Shown: piece after piece, positions 10,201 through 18,168 of the stretch | Layout: each line of letters opens with the position of its first letter | Position numbering within the stretch: the stretch's first letter is position 1 | Assembly: GCA_965215165.1 (NCBI GenBank) | Contig: CBDCCX010000006.1 | Span: 1,674,001 to 1,738,000, forward strand | Length of the DNA: 64,000 nucleotides | From: JANQRZ01 sp965215165 | Lineage (GTDB): Bacteria > Bacteroidota > Rhodothermia > Rhodothermales > JANQRZ01 | Direction: 5' to 3' | Position numbers and translations under genes: made by a program | Notes under the pieces: generated by a model | Told to the model about the DNA's origin: nothing | Database searches by the model: none | What the model saw: only the letters and a program-made list of their open reading frames with translations

Positions 10201-11466
10201 GTGTCCGCTCCCACGCCCCTGTCGCCCACCGCCTCCCCGCCCCGTTCCGAGGCCGAGGACGAAGCCCTGCGCCGCGCGCGGCGGCTGCTCGACATCAGCG
10301 TCGCGCTCAACACGCTGCGCGACCCCGGCCAGCTGCTGCTCTTCATCATCGAGACCGCCACCGAGGTCTTCGACTGCGGGGCGGCCTCAGTCCTGCTCTA
10401 CAACGAGGACGAGGACCGGCTCCGCTTCGTCGCCGCGACGGGCCAGAAGGGGGCCGCCCTCGCCCACATCCCCGTTCCGCTCCACGGCAGCATCGCCGGC
10501 ACCATCTTCCGCGAGAACCGGCCCGTGCTCGTCGCCGACACCGAAGCCGACGAGCGCCATTTCGGCGACGCCGCCGAGGCCACGGACTTTCACGCGAACG
10601 CGCTGCTCGGCGTCCCCATGCGGATCGGCGAGCGACCGATCGGCGTCTTCGAAGTGCTGAACCCGGCCTCCGGCTCCTTCTCCGAGGACGACATCGAGAC
10701 CCTGCTCGTCCTGTCGGCCCAGGCGGCGGTCGCCATCGACAACGCCCGCCGGCAGCGCGCGCTCACCCAGGCCCACGAGCGCCTCGCCGAGCTCGACCAG
10801 GTCAAGAGCGATTTCATGGCCCTGGCCTCGCACGAGCTGCGGACCCCGCTCTCGATCATCCTCAGCGCGGGCGGCCTGCTCCGGCTCGAAACCGACGCCG
10901 AGCTGACGCCCTTCGTCGACAACATCATCGACGCCGGGGACCGGATGCACCGGACCATCGAGATGCTCGAGGAGATGAGCGTCCTCCAGGACGGCGACGC
11001 CCAGGTGAGCCTGGCCCCGACCATCCTCCAAGAGGTGCTTCGCGCGGCGTGGGACGAGGTAGCGGTCGAGGAGGCCCACCTAGAGGCCCGCCTGGACGTG
11101 CCCGAAGCGCCGATGCGCGTCGAGGCCGACGGGCGGCGGCTTCGGCTCGCCTTTCAGAATCTCCTCGCGAACGCCGTCACCTTCACGCCCGAGGGGGGGG
11201 CGCTCACGGTCACCCTCGCCGAGGAGGACGGCGCGGCCCACGTCTGCGTCGAGGACTCCGGCCCTGGCCTGTCGGAGGCGGACTGCGCCCGCGTTTTCGA
11301 GGCGTTCTACCAAGTCGAGGACCACCTCACGCGGGAGCACGAAGGCATGGGGATGGGCCTGACCGTGGCGGCAGGCATCGTCCGCCTCCACAGCGGCCGC
11401 CTCTGGGCCACGAGCGATGGCCTCGGGCACGGCTGCACCTTCCAGGTCCGCCTCCCGCTCGCTTAG
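10201..11466 (+). CDS. GAF domain sensor histidine kinase, soluble
   Basis: This 421-residue protein starts with GTG. Residues about 25-190 form a GAF domain (LLLFIIETATEVFDCGAASV, then LLGVPMRIGERPIGVFEVLN). The HisKA phosphoacceptor motif SHELRTPLSIILSAGG is near residue 215, followed by an HATPase domain with the N box (RLAFQNLLANAVTFTPEG), the G1 box (VEDSGPGLSEADC) and the G2 box (HEGMGMGLTVAAGIV). There are no transmembrane helices, so it senses a cytoplasmic signal. No response regulator gene is adjacent. Its only tight partner is the DUF3095 gene upstream. It converges on the pdhC gene with 33 bp between stops. Confidence 0.88.
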   Translation: MSAPTPLSPTASPPRSEAEDEALRRARRLLDISVALNTLRDPGQLLLFIIETATEVFDCGAASVLLYNEDEDRLRFVAATGQKGAALAHIPVPLHGSIAGTIFRENRPVLVADTEADERHFGDAAEATDFHANALLGVPMRIGERPIGVFEVLNPASGSFSEDDIETLLVLSAQAAVAIDNARRQRALTQAHERLAELDQVKSDFMALASHELRTPLSIILSAGGLLRLETDAELTPFVDNIIDAGDRMHRTIEMLEEMSVLQDGDAQVSLAPTILQEVLRAAWDEVAVEEAHLEARLDVPEAPMRVEADGRRLRLAFQNLLANAVTFTPEGGALTVTLAEEDGAAHVCVEDSGPGLSEADCARVFEAFYQVEDHLTREHEGMGMGLTVAAGIVRLHSGRLWATSDGLGHGCTFQVRLPLA

Positions 11467-11499
11467 CCTCACGCCGCCCGGAGTCGTCTTCCCCCTCGC

Positions 11500-12897
11500 C
11501 TAGAGCAGCAAGGTCATCGGCTCCTCGAGGGTGCGGACCACATCGGCGAGGAACTGCGCGCCCGTGGCCCCGTCGACGACGCGGTGGTCGCACGAGAGCG
11601 TCACCTTCATGCGCTTGCCGGGGACGACCGCGCCGTCCTCGACGACCGGCACGTCGCGGATCGCCCCGATGGCGAGGATGCAGGCGTTCGGCGGGTTGAT
11701 GATGGCCGTGAAGTCTTCGATCCCGAACATGCCGAGGTTGCTCGTCGTGAAGGTCGAGCCTTCCCAGTCGGCGGGCTGGAGCGTCTTGTCGCGGGCGCGC
11801 CCGGCGAGCGCCCGGGTCTCCTCGGCGATCTGCGCCAAGCCCTTGCGGTCGGCGTCGCGGACGACGGGCGTCAGCAGGCCCTCGTCCACGGCCACGGCCA
11901 CGGCGACATGGATGACGTGGTGGCGGCGGATTTCGCCCTCGGCTTCGAGGTACGAGGCGTTGACGTCCGGGTGGCGGCGGAGCGCGGCGGCACACGCCTT
12001 CGTGACCAGGTCGTTGAACGAGATTTTGCCGAGCCCCTGCGCCTCGGCCGTCGCGTTGAGCTGGGTTCGGACCTCGACGGCGCGGGCCATGTCGATCTCG
12101 CGCGTGAGGTAGAAGTGCGGCGCGGTGAACTTGCTCTCGGCCAGGCGGCGGGCGATGGTCCGGCGCATCTGGGTGATCGGGATCGCCTCGTACCTCTCGC
12201 CTTCGGTCGCCGGACGCGGGGTGGCTGGAGCGGGTGCGGAGCGCGGCGTGCGGTCCGGTGCGCGCTCTGCGGGCGCGGGTCGAGCGACGGGGGCCTTGCC
12301 CTCGAGCGCCGCCTCTACGTCACGCTTGACGATGCGGCCGTCCGGCCCACTGCCCCGAAGCGTGGCGATGTCGAGGCCGCCCTCCTGCGCCATCCGCCGA
12401 GCCAGCGGGGAGGCTTTCACGCGGTTTCCGTCGCCCGACCCGCCACGGGCGGGTGCCGCCACCGGCTCAGCAGCGGGCTGCTGACCCTGGTGTCCGTACC
12501 CCTCGGGAACGCCGGCCGGCAAGCTCTCCGCCGCCCCGTCGCCCGACGGCACCGACGGCTTCTCCTCGGCCTGCTGCTCGCTGCCTTCTGGTTGCTGATC
12601 CGGTGTCGCTCCATCACCGCCGGCCTCGTACTTCGCCAGAACCTCCGACACGTCTTCGCCCTCCTTGCCGAGCACCGCAATCAACCCACCGATGGGCACG
12701 CTCGCCCCGTCGGCGACGACCTTCTTCAGGAGCACGCCGTCGTCGTAGACCTCGAGGTCCATCGTCGCCTTGTCGGTCTCGACCTGGGCGACCACGTCGC
12801 CGGCCGAGACGGCGTCGCCCTCGTCGGCGAGCCACGCCACGAGGACGCCCTCCTCCATCGTGTCGCTCATCTTGGGCATTTCTACGGCTATGGGCAT
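11500..12897 (-). CDS. pdhC: Pyruvate dehydrogenase E2, dihydrolipoyl acetyltransferase
   Basis: The 465-residue E2 carries one N-terminal lipoyl domain (ETDKATMDLEVY, lipoylated Lys near residue 44), a Pro/Glu/Gln-rich linker, an E3/E1-binding domain (SPLARRMAQEGGLDIATLRG) near residue 165, a second Ala/Pro-rich linker, and the catalytic acyltransferase domain ending in SCDHRVVDGATGAQFLADVV with the active-site His and Asp. It transfers the acetyl group from E1 to CoA. It is the last gene of the minus-strand cluster E1alpha-E1beta-E2. No E3 (lipoamide dehydrogenase) is encoded nearby. Pyruvate specificity is inferred from the partner genes. Confidence 0.9.
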   Translation of the reverse strand: MPIAVEMPKMSDTMEEGVLVAWLADEGDAVSAGDVVAQVETDKATMDLEVYDDGVLLKKVVADGASVPIGGLIAVLGKEGEDVSEVLAKYEAGGDGATPDQQPEGSEQQAEEKPSVPSGDGAAESLPAGVPEGYGHQGQQPAAEPVAAPARGGSGDGNRVKASPLARRMAQEGGLDIATLRGSGPDGRIVKRDVEAALEGKAPVARPAPAERAPDRTPRSAPAPATPRPATEGERYEAIPITQMRRTIARRLAESKFTAPHFYLTREIDMARAVEVRTQLNATAEAQGLGKISFNDLVTKACAAALRRHPDVNASYLEAEGEIRRHHVIHVAVAVAVDEGLLTPVVRDADRKGLAQIAEETRALAGRARDKTLQPADWEGSTFTTSNLGMFGIEDFTAIINPPNACILAIGAIRDVPVVEDGAVVPGKRMKVTLSCDHRVVDGATGAQFLADVVRTLEEPMTLLL

Positions 12898-12908
12898 GAC
12901 AGTTGGTA

Positions 12909-12978
12909 GTTGTTAGTGGTGAGTTGTTTGTGGCGAGTTTTACTTCTCGCGTTTCATCAGCTACAACCCACTAACCAC
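12909..12978. repeat. Start-proximal inverted repeat before pdhC
   Basis: The arms GTTGTTAGTGG (12909-12919) and CCACTAACCAC (12968-12978) pair over 10 of 11 positions, with further GTTG/CAAC pairing inside. On the minus strand the second arm ends 11 nt before the pdhC start codon. It occupies most of the 114-bp spacer between pdhB and pdhC. The loop also holds TTCTCGCGTTTCATC; nothing else was recognised. Confidence 0.5.
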
Positions 12979-13011
12979 AGCGAGCGAAGCGAGCGCGCCA
13001 CTATCAACGAA

Positions 13012-13995
13012 CTACTCGACATACAGCACCCGCTTCGCCGCGTCGATGACCTCATCCACCGTCGGCATCCAAGCGTCGATGAGGTTTTTGGCGTAGGGCG
13101 CGGGGGTGTCTTTGGCGGTGACGCGGGCGATGGGCGCGTCGAGGTCGTCGAAGCACTGCTGTTGGATGCGGAAGGCGACCTCGCTGGCGATCCCGCCGTA
13201 GGGGCTGGACTCGTCGACGATCACGAGACGGTTGGTCTGCCGGACGGAGGCGACGACGGCCTCGGTGTCGAAGGGCCGGAGCGTGCGGGGGTCGATAACC
13301 GTTGCCTCGTAGCCCTGCTTGGCGAGCTCCTCGGCGGCCTCCATGGCCAGCCAGTAGCTCTTCGAGTGGGCGACGAGCGTCACGTCGTCGCCCTCGCGCG
13401 CGACGCGGGCCTTGCCGATGGGGAGCAGGTACTCCTCCTCGTCCGAGACCTCGCCCTTGAGGCCGAACATCAGCTCGGACTCCAGGAAGAGCACCGGGTC
13501 GTCGTCCCGGATGGCGCTCTTGAGGAGGCCCTTGGCGTCGTCGGGGTTCGACGGGGCGATGACCTTGAGGCCGGGGACATTTGTGTAGAGCGCCTCGGTC
13601 GAGTTGTTGTGCGTCGCGCCGAGCTGGCCGGCGGCACCATTCCCGCCCCTAAAGACGATGGGCACCTTGAGCTGGCCGCCCGACATGTAGCGCATCTTGG
13701 CGGCGTTCGAGACGAGCTGGTCGAAGGCGACGAACGAGAAGTTCCACGTCATGAACTCGACGATCGGGCGGAGCCCCATCATCGCGGCTCCGATGCCTAG
13801 GCCGGCGAAGCCGTTCTCCGAGATCGGCGTGTCGATGACGCGCTTAGGCCCGAACTGGTCGAGCATCCCCTGCGACACCTTGTAGGCCCCGTCGTACTCG
13901 GCGACCTCCTCGCCCATGAGGAAGACGTCCGGGTCGCGCTCCATCTCCTCGGTCATCGCCGCGCGGAGGGCCTCTCTGAACTGGATTTCAGCCAT
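13012..13995 (-). CDS. pdhB: Pyruvate dehydrogenase E1 component, beta subunit
   Basis: The 327-residue beta subunit binds the pyrimidine half of thiamine diphosphate and forms the E1 heterotetramer with PdhA. Recognisable segments are FLMGEEVAEYDGAYKVSQG, DTPISENGFAGLGIGAAMMG (conserved Glu near residue 60), EFMTWNFSFVAFDQLVSNAA and, in the C-terminal half, VIDPRTLRPFDTEAV. I start at 13995 because MAEIQFREAL is the normal beginning; the 20 residues encoded upstream (Pro/Ser/Gln-rich) come from the inverted-repeat spacer. PdhA lies 91 bp upstream and PdhC 114 bp downstream on the same strand. Confidence 0.93.
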   Translation of the reverse strand: MAEIQFREALRAAMTEEMERDPDVFLMGEEVAEYDGAYKVSQGMLDQFGPKRVIDTPISENGFAGLGIGAAMMGLRPIVEFMTWNFSFVAFDQLVSNAAKMRYMSGGQLKVPIVFRGGNGAAGQLGATHNNSTEALYTNVPGLKVIAPSNPDDAKGLLKSAIRDDDPVLFLESELMFGLKGEVSDEEEYLLPIGKARVAREGDDVTLVAHSKSYWLAMEAAEELAKQGYEATVIDPRTLRPFDTEAVVASVRQTNRLVIVDESSPYGGIASEVAFRIQQQCFDDLDAPIARVTAKDTPAPYAKNLIDAWMPTVDEVIDAAKRVLYVE

Positions 13996-14017
13996 GTCGG
14001 CTATCGGGGGGTCGGGG

Positions 14018-14088
14018 GACTGAGGGATCGGGGAATTGGTTGATTGGTTGGGCAAGCGCTCAATCGCTTAACCTCCGATCCCTTAATC
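14018..14088. repeat. Start-proximal inverted repeat before pdhB
   Basis: GACTGAGGGATCGG (14018-14031) and CCGATCCCTTAATC (14075-14088) form arms matching at 12 of 14 positions. The outer arm touches the stop codon of pdhA and the inner arm lies 22 nt from the pdhB start. The word GGGATCGG recurs in the repeat before the glmM-like gene. Confidence 0.5.
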
Positions 14089-15244
14089 ACACAATGAAGG
14101 GGTAGTCGTCCTGCACGTACACGTCCTCGTACATCGTCTCGACGGGGGGGAACGGCGACTGCTCGGCGAAGGCGACGGAGGCGTTGACCTCGGCCTTGAC
14201 CTCGTCGTCGAGGGTGTCGAGCGCGTCGTTGCCAGCGAGGTCGTGCTCGAGGAGGTAGGACTTGAGCTTGACGATGGGGTCCTCGTTCTTCTTGGACTCC
14301 ATCTCCTCCTTGGTGCGGTACTTCTGCGGGTCCGACATCGAGTGCCCGCGGTAGCGGTAGGTGCGGATTTCGACGAGCGCCGGGCGGCTGGTCTCGCGCG
14401 TCTGCTTTGCCAGCTCGCGCATGGCGTGGTAGACCTCGAAGACGTCCATGCCGTCAACGAGCGCGCCGGTCATGCCGTAGGCGTAGGCCTGCTTGTACAG
14501 ATCCGGCTCGGACATGGCGCGGTCGACCGCGGTGCCCATCGCGTAGCCGTTGTTCTCGCACACCAGCAGCACCGGGATGTCGTAGAGCGAGGCCAGGTTC
14601 GCGGCCTCGTGGAACGCGCCCTGGTTGATCGCCCCGTCGCCGAAGAAGCCGACCGCGACGGCCCCGGTCTCTTTGTACTTCGCCGCGAAGCCCAGCCCGA
14701 CGGCCAGCGGGATCTGCCCGCCGACGATCCCATGCCCGCCGTAGAAGTGGTGCTCGACCGAGAAGAAGTGCATCGAGCCGCCCTTGCCGCGCGACGAGCC
14801 GTCGATCTTGCCGAAGAGCTCGGCCATGCATTCGTCGGCTGTCATGCCGCGCGCCAGGCCGAGGCCGTGGTCGCGGTAGGCGGTGATGATCGGGTCGGTC
14901 GGTTCGAGGGCGTGGACCGTACCCGTCGAGATGGCCTCCTGGCCGATGTAGAGGTGGAGGAAGCCGGCGATCTTCTGGCGGCCGTACATCTGGGCGGCGC
15001 GCTCCTCGAACCGGCGCTGGAGCAGCATGCTCCGGTACATCGCCAGCAGCTCGCCCTCGTCCAGCCCGAGCGACTCGTGGGTGTGGCCGCCGGCGGTGAA
15101 CATCTGGAAGTCGGCCCCGTCGGGGAGGTCCTGCGGCCCGGCGGCCTTGCCATTGGCGGCCGGTTTCTCGGGCGTCCTCTTGGCCTTCGCCTCGCCCGAT
15201 TTCGCAGTGGGTTTGCGCGCGGCTTTTTTGGTCTCGTTTGCCAT
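14087..15244 (-). CDS. pdhA: Pyruvate dehydrogenase E1 component, alpha subunit
   Basis: The 385-residue alpha subunit carries the thiamine diphosphate motif GDGAINQGAFHEAANLASLY through NNGYAMGT (about residues 210-245), the family segment GFLHLYIGQEAISTG, and the phosphorylation-loop-like YRGHSMSDPQKYRT. The frame is open far upstream, but ATG 15242-15244 begins an Ala/Lys-rich leader (MANETKKAARKPTAKSGEAK) followed by the normal domain start (LDEGELLAMYRSMLLQRRFEE). The basic N-terminal tail of about 40 residues is an addition to the core family. First gene of the E1alpha-E1beta-E2 cluster and divergent from the DUF389 gene (120 bp apart). Confidence 0.93.
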   Translation of the reverse strand: MANETKKAARKPTAKSGEAKAKRTPEKPAANGKAAGPQDLPDGADFQMFTAGGHTHESLGLDEGELLAMYRSMLLQRRFEERAAQMYGRQKIAGFLHLYIGQEAISTGTVHALEPTDPIITAYRDHGLGLARGMTADECMAELFGKIDGSSRGKGGSMHFFSVEHHFYGGHGIVGGQIPLAVGLGFAAKYKETGAVAVGFFGDGAINQGAFHEAANLASLYDIPVLLVCENNGYAMGTAVDRAMSEPDLYKQAYAYGMTGALVDGMDVFEVYHAMRELAKQTRETSRPALVEIRTYRYRGHSMSDPQKYRTKEEMESKKNEDPIVKLKSYLLEHDLAGNDALDTLDDEVKAEVNASVAFAEQSPFPPVETMYEDVYVQDDYPFIV

Positions 15245-15364
15245 CGGGGGGCGGGACTGAGGGGGAGGAGAGACGGGCGGGCCGAGAAGATACGCCAGCG
15301 GCAGTAGCTTGCTCCGCCCCCTCCCGGCGTGCTTTTCACTCGCGCGGCCCGACGCCGCAGCCCC

Positions 15365-17125
15365 ATGCCTCCCTCCGCTCCGACCGACGATCCCACTCTC
15401 GACCCCGATGTGGACAGGCCGCCTCCCAAGGAGCCGCCATCCGAGGTGCCGCCACCCGAGGTGCCGCCACCCGAGGTGCTGCCCTCCGAGGTGCTGCCCT
15501 CCGAGGCGGATGACCCGCCGTCGGTCGGCGAGGTCTCGTACCTCGAGCGCGTGGTCCGCAAGAAGCTCGGGCTGCGCTTCTGGGAGCGCCCGGCGCTCTA
15601 CCGCGAGACCGCCGAGGCCGCCACCGACACCGACACCCCGTTCTGGGTGGTGCTCCTGCTCTCCGGCGCGATCGCGACGGTCGGGCTGACGCTGGACTCG
15701 ACGGCGGTCGTGATCGGGGCGATGCTGGTGGCCCCCCTCCTCGGGCCGCTGCTCGGGCTGTCGCTCTCGCTCGCCGTCGGCGACGGGCGGCTCTTCGTCC
15801 AGACCGGCGCGACGGTCCTGGTCGGGGCCGCCGGAATCGTCGCCCTCGCGGCGCTCCTGACGGGTCTGCTCCCGGTCCACACCATCACCGACGAGATCGC
15901 CAGCCGGACGCGCCCGACGACGCTGGACCTGGCCGTGGCCGTCTTCTCGGGGATGGCCGGGGCGGTCGTCTCGGCCTCGCGCGAGACCCGGCTCTCGGCC
16001 TCGATCCCGGGCGTGGCCGTCGCCGTCGCGCTCGTCCCGCCGCTCGGCGTGGCCGGCTTCGGGATCGGGGCCGGGATGCAGTGGGGGCTGGTGCGCGGGA
16101 GCCTGCTGCTGTTCGGGGCCAACCTCGCCGGGATCGTGCTGAGCGGGCTGCTGGTCTACCTGCTCGTCGGGATGCACCGCGCCGACGTGCTCAAGGCCGC
16201 GCGGGCGTGGCACCAGGAGGAGCACGCCACGGGCTTCGCCCGGAGCCTCCGGCACTTCCGCGTCGTCGACCGCCTGCGCGTGCTCGCCACGCCGGGGCGG
16301 CGCGTGCTCTTGGTGCTGGCCTTCATGGCCGCCGTGGCGGTGCCGCTGACGACCTCGTTCCGCCAGGTGCTCCGCGAGCTTCGCGTCGAGCACGCCGTGG
16401 ACCTCGCCACGCGCGCGCTCGAGGCCGACGACCGCGCCTTCGTGCTCGGCCGCGACATCGCCTACGACCGCGACGACGCCGTGGTCCGCCTCCGGGTCGC
16501 TACCGAGGCGTGGATCACCGAGGCCGAGAAGGACACGCTCCTGCGCGAGGTCGTCCGCGAGGCCGGCGAGTTCGTCACGCTCGAGGTCGACCAGGTGCTC
16601 AGCTCGGGGGGCGACCTGGCCTCGCTGGCCGAGGCGCTCCCGGGCCGCCGCCCGCGCCAGGCCGAGCCCGAGCCGGCGCTCCCAACGACCCTAGCGACGG
16701 CGCGCGCGCGCCTCGAGGGCGTCCTCGGCCAGCTCGTGCTCCCGGACAGCGCGGTGCTCGTCGGCGGCGCGCTCTGGGTCGGGGCTGGAACGCCGCGCCT
16801 GGAGCTGGCCTACGGCGCGCCCCGGCGGCTCGCCCCCGAGGCCGAGGCGATGCTCGCGCGGCAGGCGACGCGCGCGCTCGGGCTGGAGGACGGGGCGGCG
16901 CGCGTCGCCGCCGTCCCGCTCCGGCCGCAGGCGCTGCCCGACGCGGCGACGGCGGCGCGGTGGGCGGCCCTGCTCGACCGCTACGGCCGCCTCCGGCTCC
17001 AGCTCGCGGGCGACTCCCTGGCCATCGCCCGCGCCGAGCGGCTGCTTCGTGCCGGTGGCGCGCCCGCCGTGCAGGTCGCGGCCGAGGCGGGGCCTCCCAG
17101 TGCCCGCTTCCGCCTGGCCGAGTAG
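15365..17125 (+). CDS. DUF389 family membrane protein
   Basis: The product is about 586 residues from the ATG at 15365. After a proline-rich tail it has the DUF389 signature: PFWVVLLLSGAIATVGLTLD, STAVVIGAMLVAPLLGPLLG and then TRLSASIPGVAVAVALVPPL, with six or so membrane helices up to about residue 330. The remaining 250 residues are soluble and Ala/Leu/Arg-rich without a family I know. The function of DUF389 proteins is not established. The N-terminal tail contains five near-copies of a five-residue unit (P/L-P-P/S-E-V) encoded by 15-bp tandem repeats. The gene is divergent from pdhA. Confidence 0.8.
   Translation: MPPSAPTDDPTLDPDVDRPPPKEPPSEVPPPEVPPPEVLPSEVLPSEADDPPSVGEVSYLERVVRKKLGLRFWERPALYRETAEAATDTDTPFWVVLLLSGAIATVGLTLDSTAVVIGAMLVAPLLGPLLGLSLSLAVGDGRLFVQTGATVLVGAAGIVALAALLTGLLPVHTITDEIASRTRPTTLDLAVAVFSGMAGAVVSASRETRLSASIPGVAVAVALVPPLGVAGFGIGAGMQWGLVRGSLLLFGANLAGIVLSGLLVYLLVGMHRADVLKAARAWHQEEHATGFARSLRHFRVVDRLRVLATPGRRVLLVLAFMAAVAVPLTTSFRQVLRELRVEHAVDLATRALEADDRAFVLGRDIAYDRDDAVVRLRVATEAWITEAEKDTLLREVVREAGEFVTLEVDQVLSSGGDLASLAEALPGRRPRQAEPEPALPTTLATARARLEGVLGQLVLPDSAVLVGGALWVGAGTPRLELAYGAPRRLAPEAEAMLARQATRALGLEDGAARVAAVPLRPQALPDAATAARWAALLDRYGRLRLQLAGDSLAIARAERLLRAGGAPAVQVAAEAGPPSARFRLAE
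15431..15502 (+). repeat. 15-bp tandem repeat within the DUF389 gene
   Basis: Two exact copies of GAGGTGCCGCCACCC (15443-15472) are followed by two exact copies of GAGGTGCTGCCCTCC (15473-15502), with a degenerate first unit at 15431. The unit is a multiple of three, so copy-number change would lengthen or shorten the proline-rich tail without breaking the frame. Confidence 0.8.
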
Positions 17126-17273
17126 GCCACGAGGAGCGCGGAGGGACGTGTCCCGATCAGCCGTAGCGCAAGGCGGTGCAGCACGCCCCGCCTCGGCCCC
17201 TTTCCCAGCCTGCCCTCTGGCAACGCAGCAGCGCGGTGCGTAGCTTCCCGGCTCCCCTCGCCGCCGCGCCGCC

Positions 17274-18056
17274 GTGCTGCCCTCCCTCGACCCCGGCCCC
17301 ACGTCCGACCCCAGCGATGCCGCCCCCCCGCCGGGCGAGCGGACGCTCGTCGTGGTCCCGACCTACAACGAGGCCGCGAACGTGGTGCCGCTCGTCAAGC
17401 ACGTCCTCGCGCTCCCCGGCGGCTACGACGTCCTGGTCGTCGACGACGGCTCGCCCGACGGCACCGCCGACCTGGTGCGCGAGCTTCAGACGGCGACCCC
17501 CGGCCGCGTCCACCTCATCGAGCGCGCCGGCAAGCAGGGACTCGGGACGGCCTACCTCACCGGCTTCCGCTACGCTAGGGACGCGGGCTACACCTACGTC
17601 TGCGAGATGGACGCCGACTTCTCCCACAACCCGGCCGACCTGCCGCTCTTGGTCGAGGCCGTCCGCAGCGGGGCGGACGTCGCGCTCGGGAGCCGGTACG
17701 CCGGGGGCATCCGCGTACTCAACTGGCCGCTCTCGCGCTTGGTGCTCTCCTACGGCGCGGGCATCTACACGCGCGCCATCACCCGGATGCCGGTCCAGGA
17801 CGTGACCGCCGGGTTCAAGTGCTTCCACCCCCGCGTCTTCGAAGCCATCGACTTCAGCCGAGTCACCTCGAACGGCTACATGTTCCAGATCGAGATGACG
17901 TACCGCGCCTGGCGCAAGGGCTTCCGCATCGTCGAGGTCCCGATCACCTTCACCGAGCGGACCGAAGGCCAGAGCAAGATGAGTAAGGCCATCGTCCGCG
18001 AGGCCGCGCTCAAGGTCTGGGAGCTCCGCTTCCGCGACCTCTTCGGCAAACTCTAG
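17274..18056 (+). CDS. Polyprenol-phosphate mannosyltransferase (GT2, Dpm1-like)
   Basis: A GTG start gives 260 residues. The GT-A fold motifs are clear: LVVVPTYNEAANVVPLVKHV, VLVVDDGSPDGTADLVRELQ, and the metal-binding CEMDADFSHNP near residue 120. GSRYAGGIRV and EVPITFTERTEGQSKMS are typical of dolichol/polyprenol monophosphate mannose synthases that lack the C-terminal membrane domain. It would make polyprenol-P-mannose (or a related sugar) at the inner membrane for export-side glycosylation. The soluble form needs a separate membrane partner in some organisms; none is adjacent. Confidence 0.82.
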   Translation: MLPSLDPGPTSDPSDAAPPPGERTLVVVPTYNEAANVVPLVKHVLALPGGYDVLVVDDGSPDGTADLVRELQTATPGRVHLIERAGKQGLGTAYLTGFRYARDAGYTYVCEMDADFSHNPADLPLLVEAVRSGADVALGSRYAGGIRVLNWPLSRLVLSYGAGIYTRAITRMPVQDVTAGFKCFHPRVFEAIDFSRVTSNGYMFQIEMTYRAWRKGFRIVEVPITFTERTEGQSKMSKAIVREAALKVWELRFRDLFGKL

Positions 18057-18058
18057 CG

Positions 18059-18168
18059 ATTTTGGATTTTAGAGTGGCGATTAGCTTCGCTGAGCCTTCG
18101 GGTTTTGGATTTGCCACTCCGGTCCTCACCTTCTCCCAATCCCCAATCCACACTCCGAAATCCAAAAT
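18059..18168 (+). promoter_or_regulatory. Folded icd leader whose 3' arm contains the start codon
   Basis: A perfect 11-bp inverted repeat joins ATTTTGGATTT (18059-18069) with AAATCCAAAAT (18158-18168); the second arm includes the first two bases of the icd ATG. A nested pair GAGTGGC/GCCACTC (18072-18078, 18113-18119) lies inside. A second copy of the first arm, TTTTGGATTT at 18103-18112, could pair with the same start-codon arm instead, so two exclusive folds are possible. This could expose or hide the start; function is inferred. Confidence 0.5.

Noticed and set aside
15431..15502. CRISPR-like repeat array
   Set aside because: Units are contiguous 15-bp in-frame repeats without spacers, coding for a proline-rich tail.
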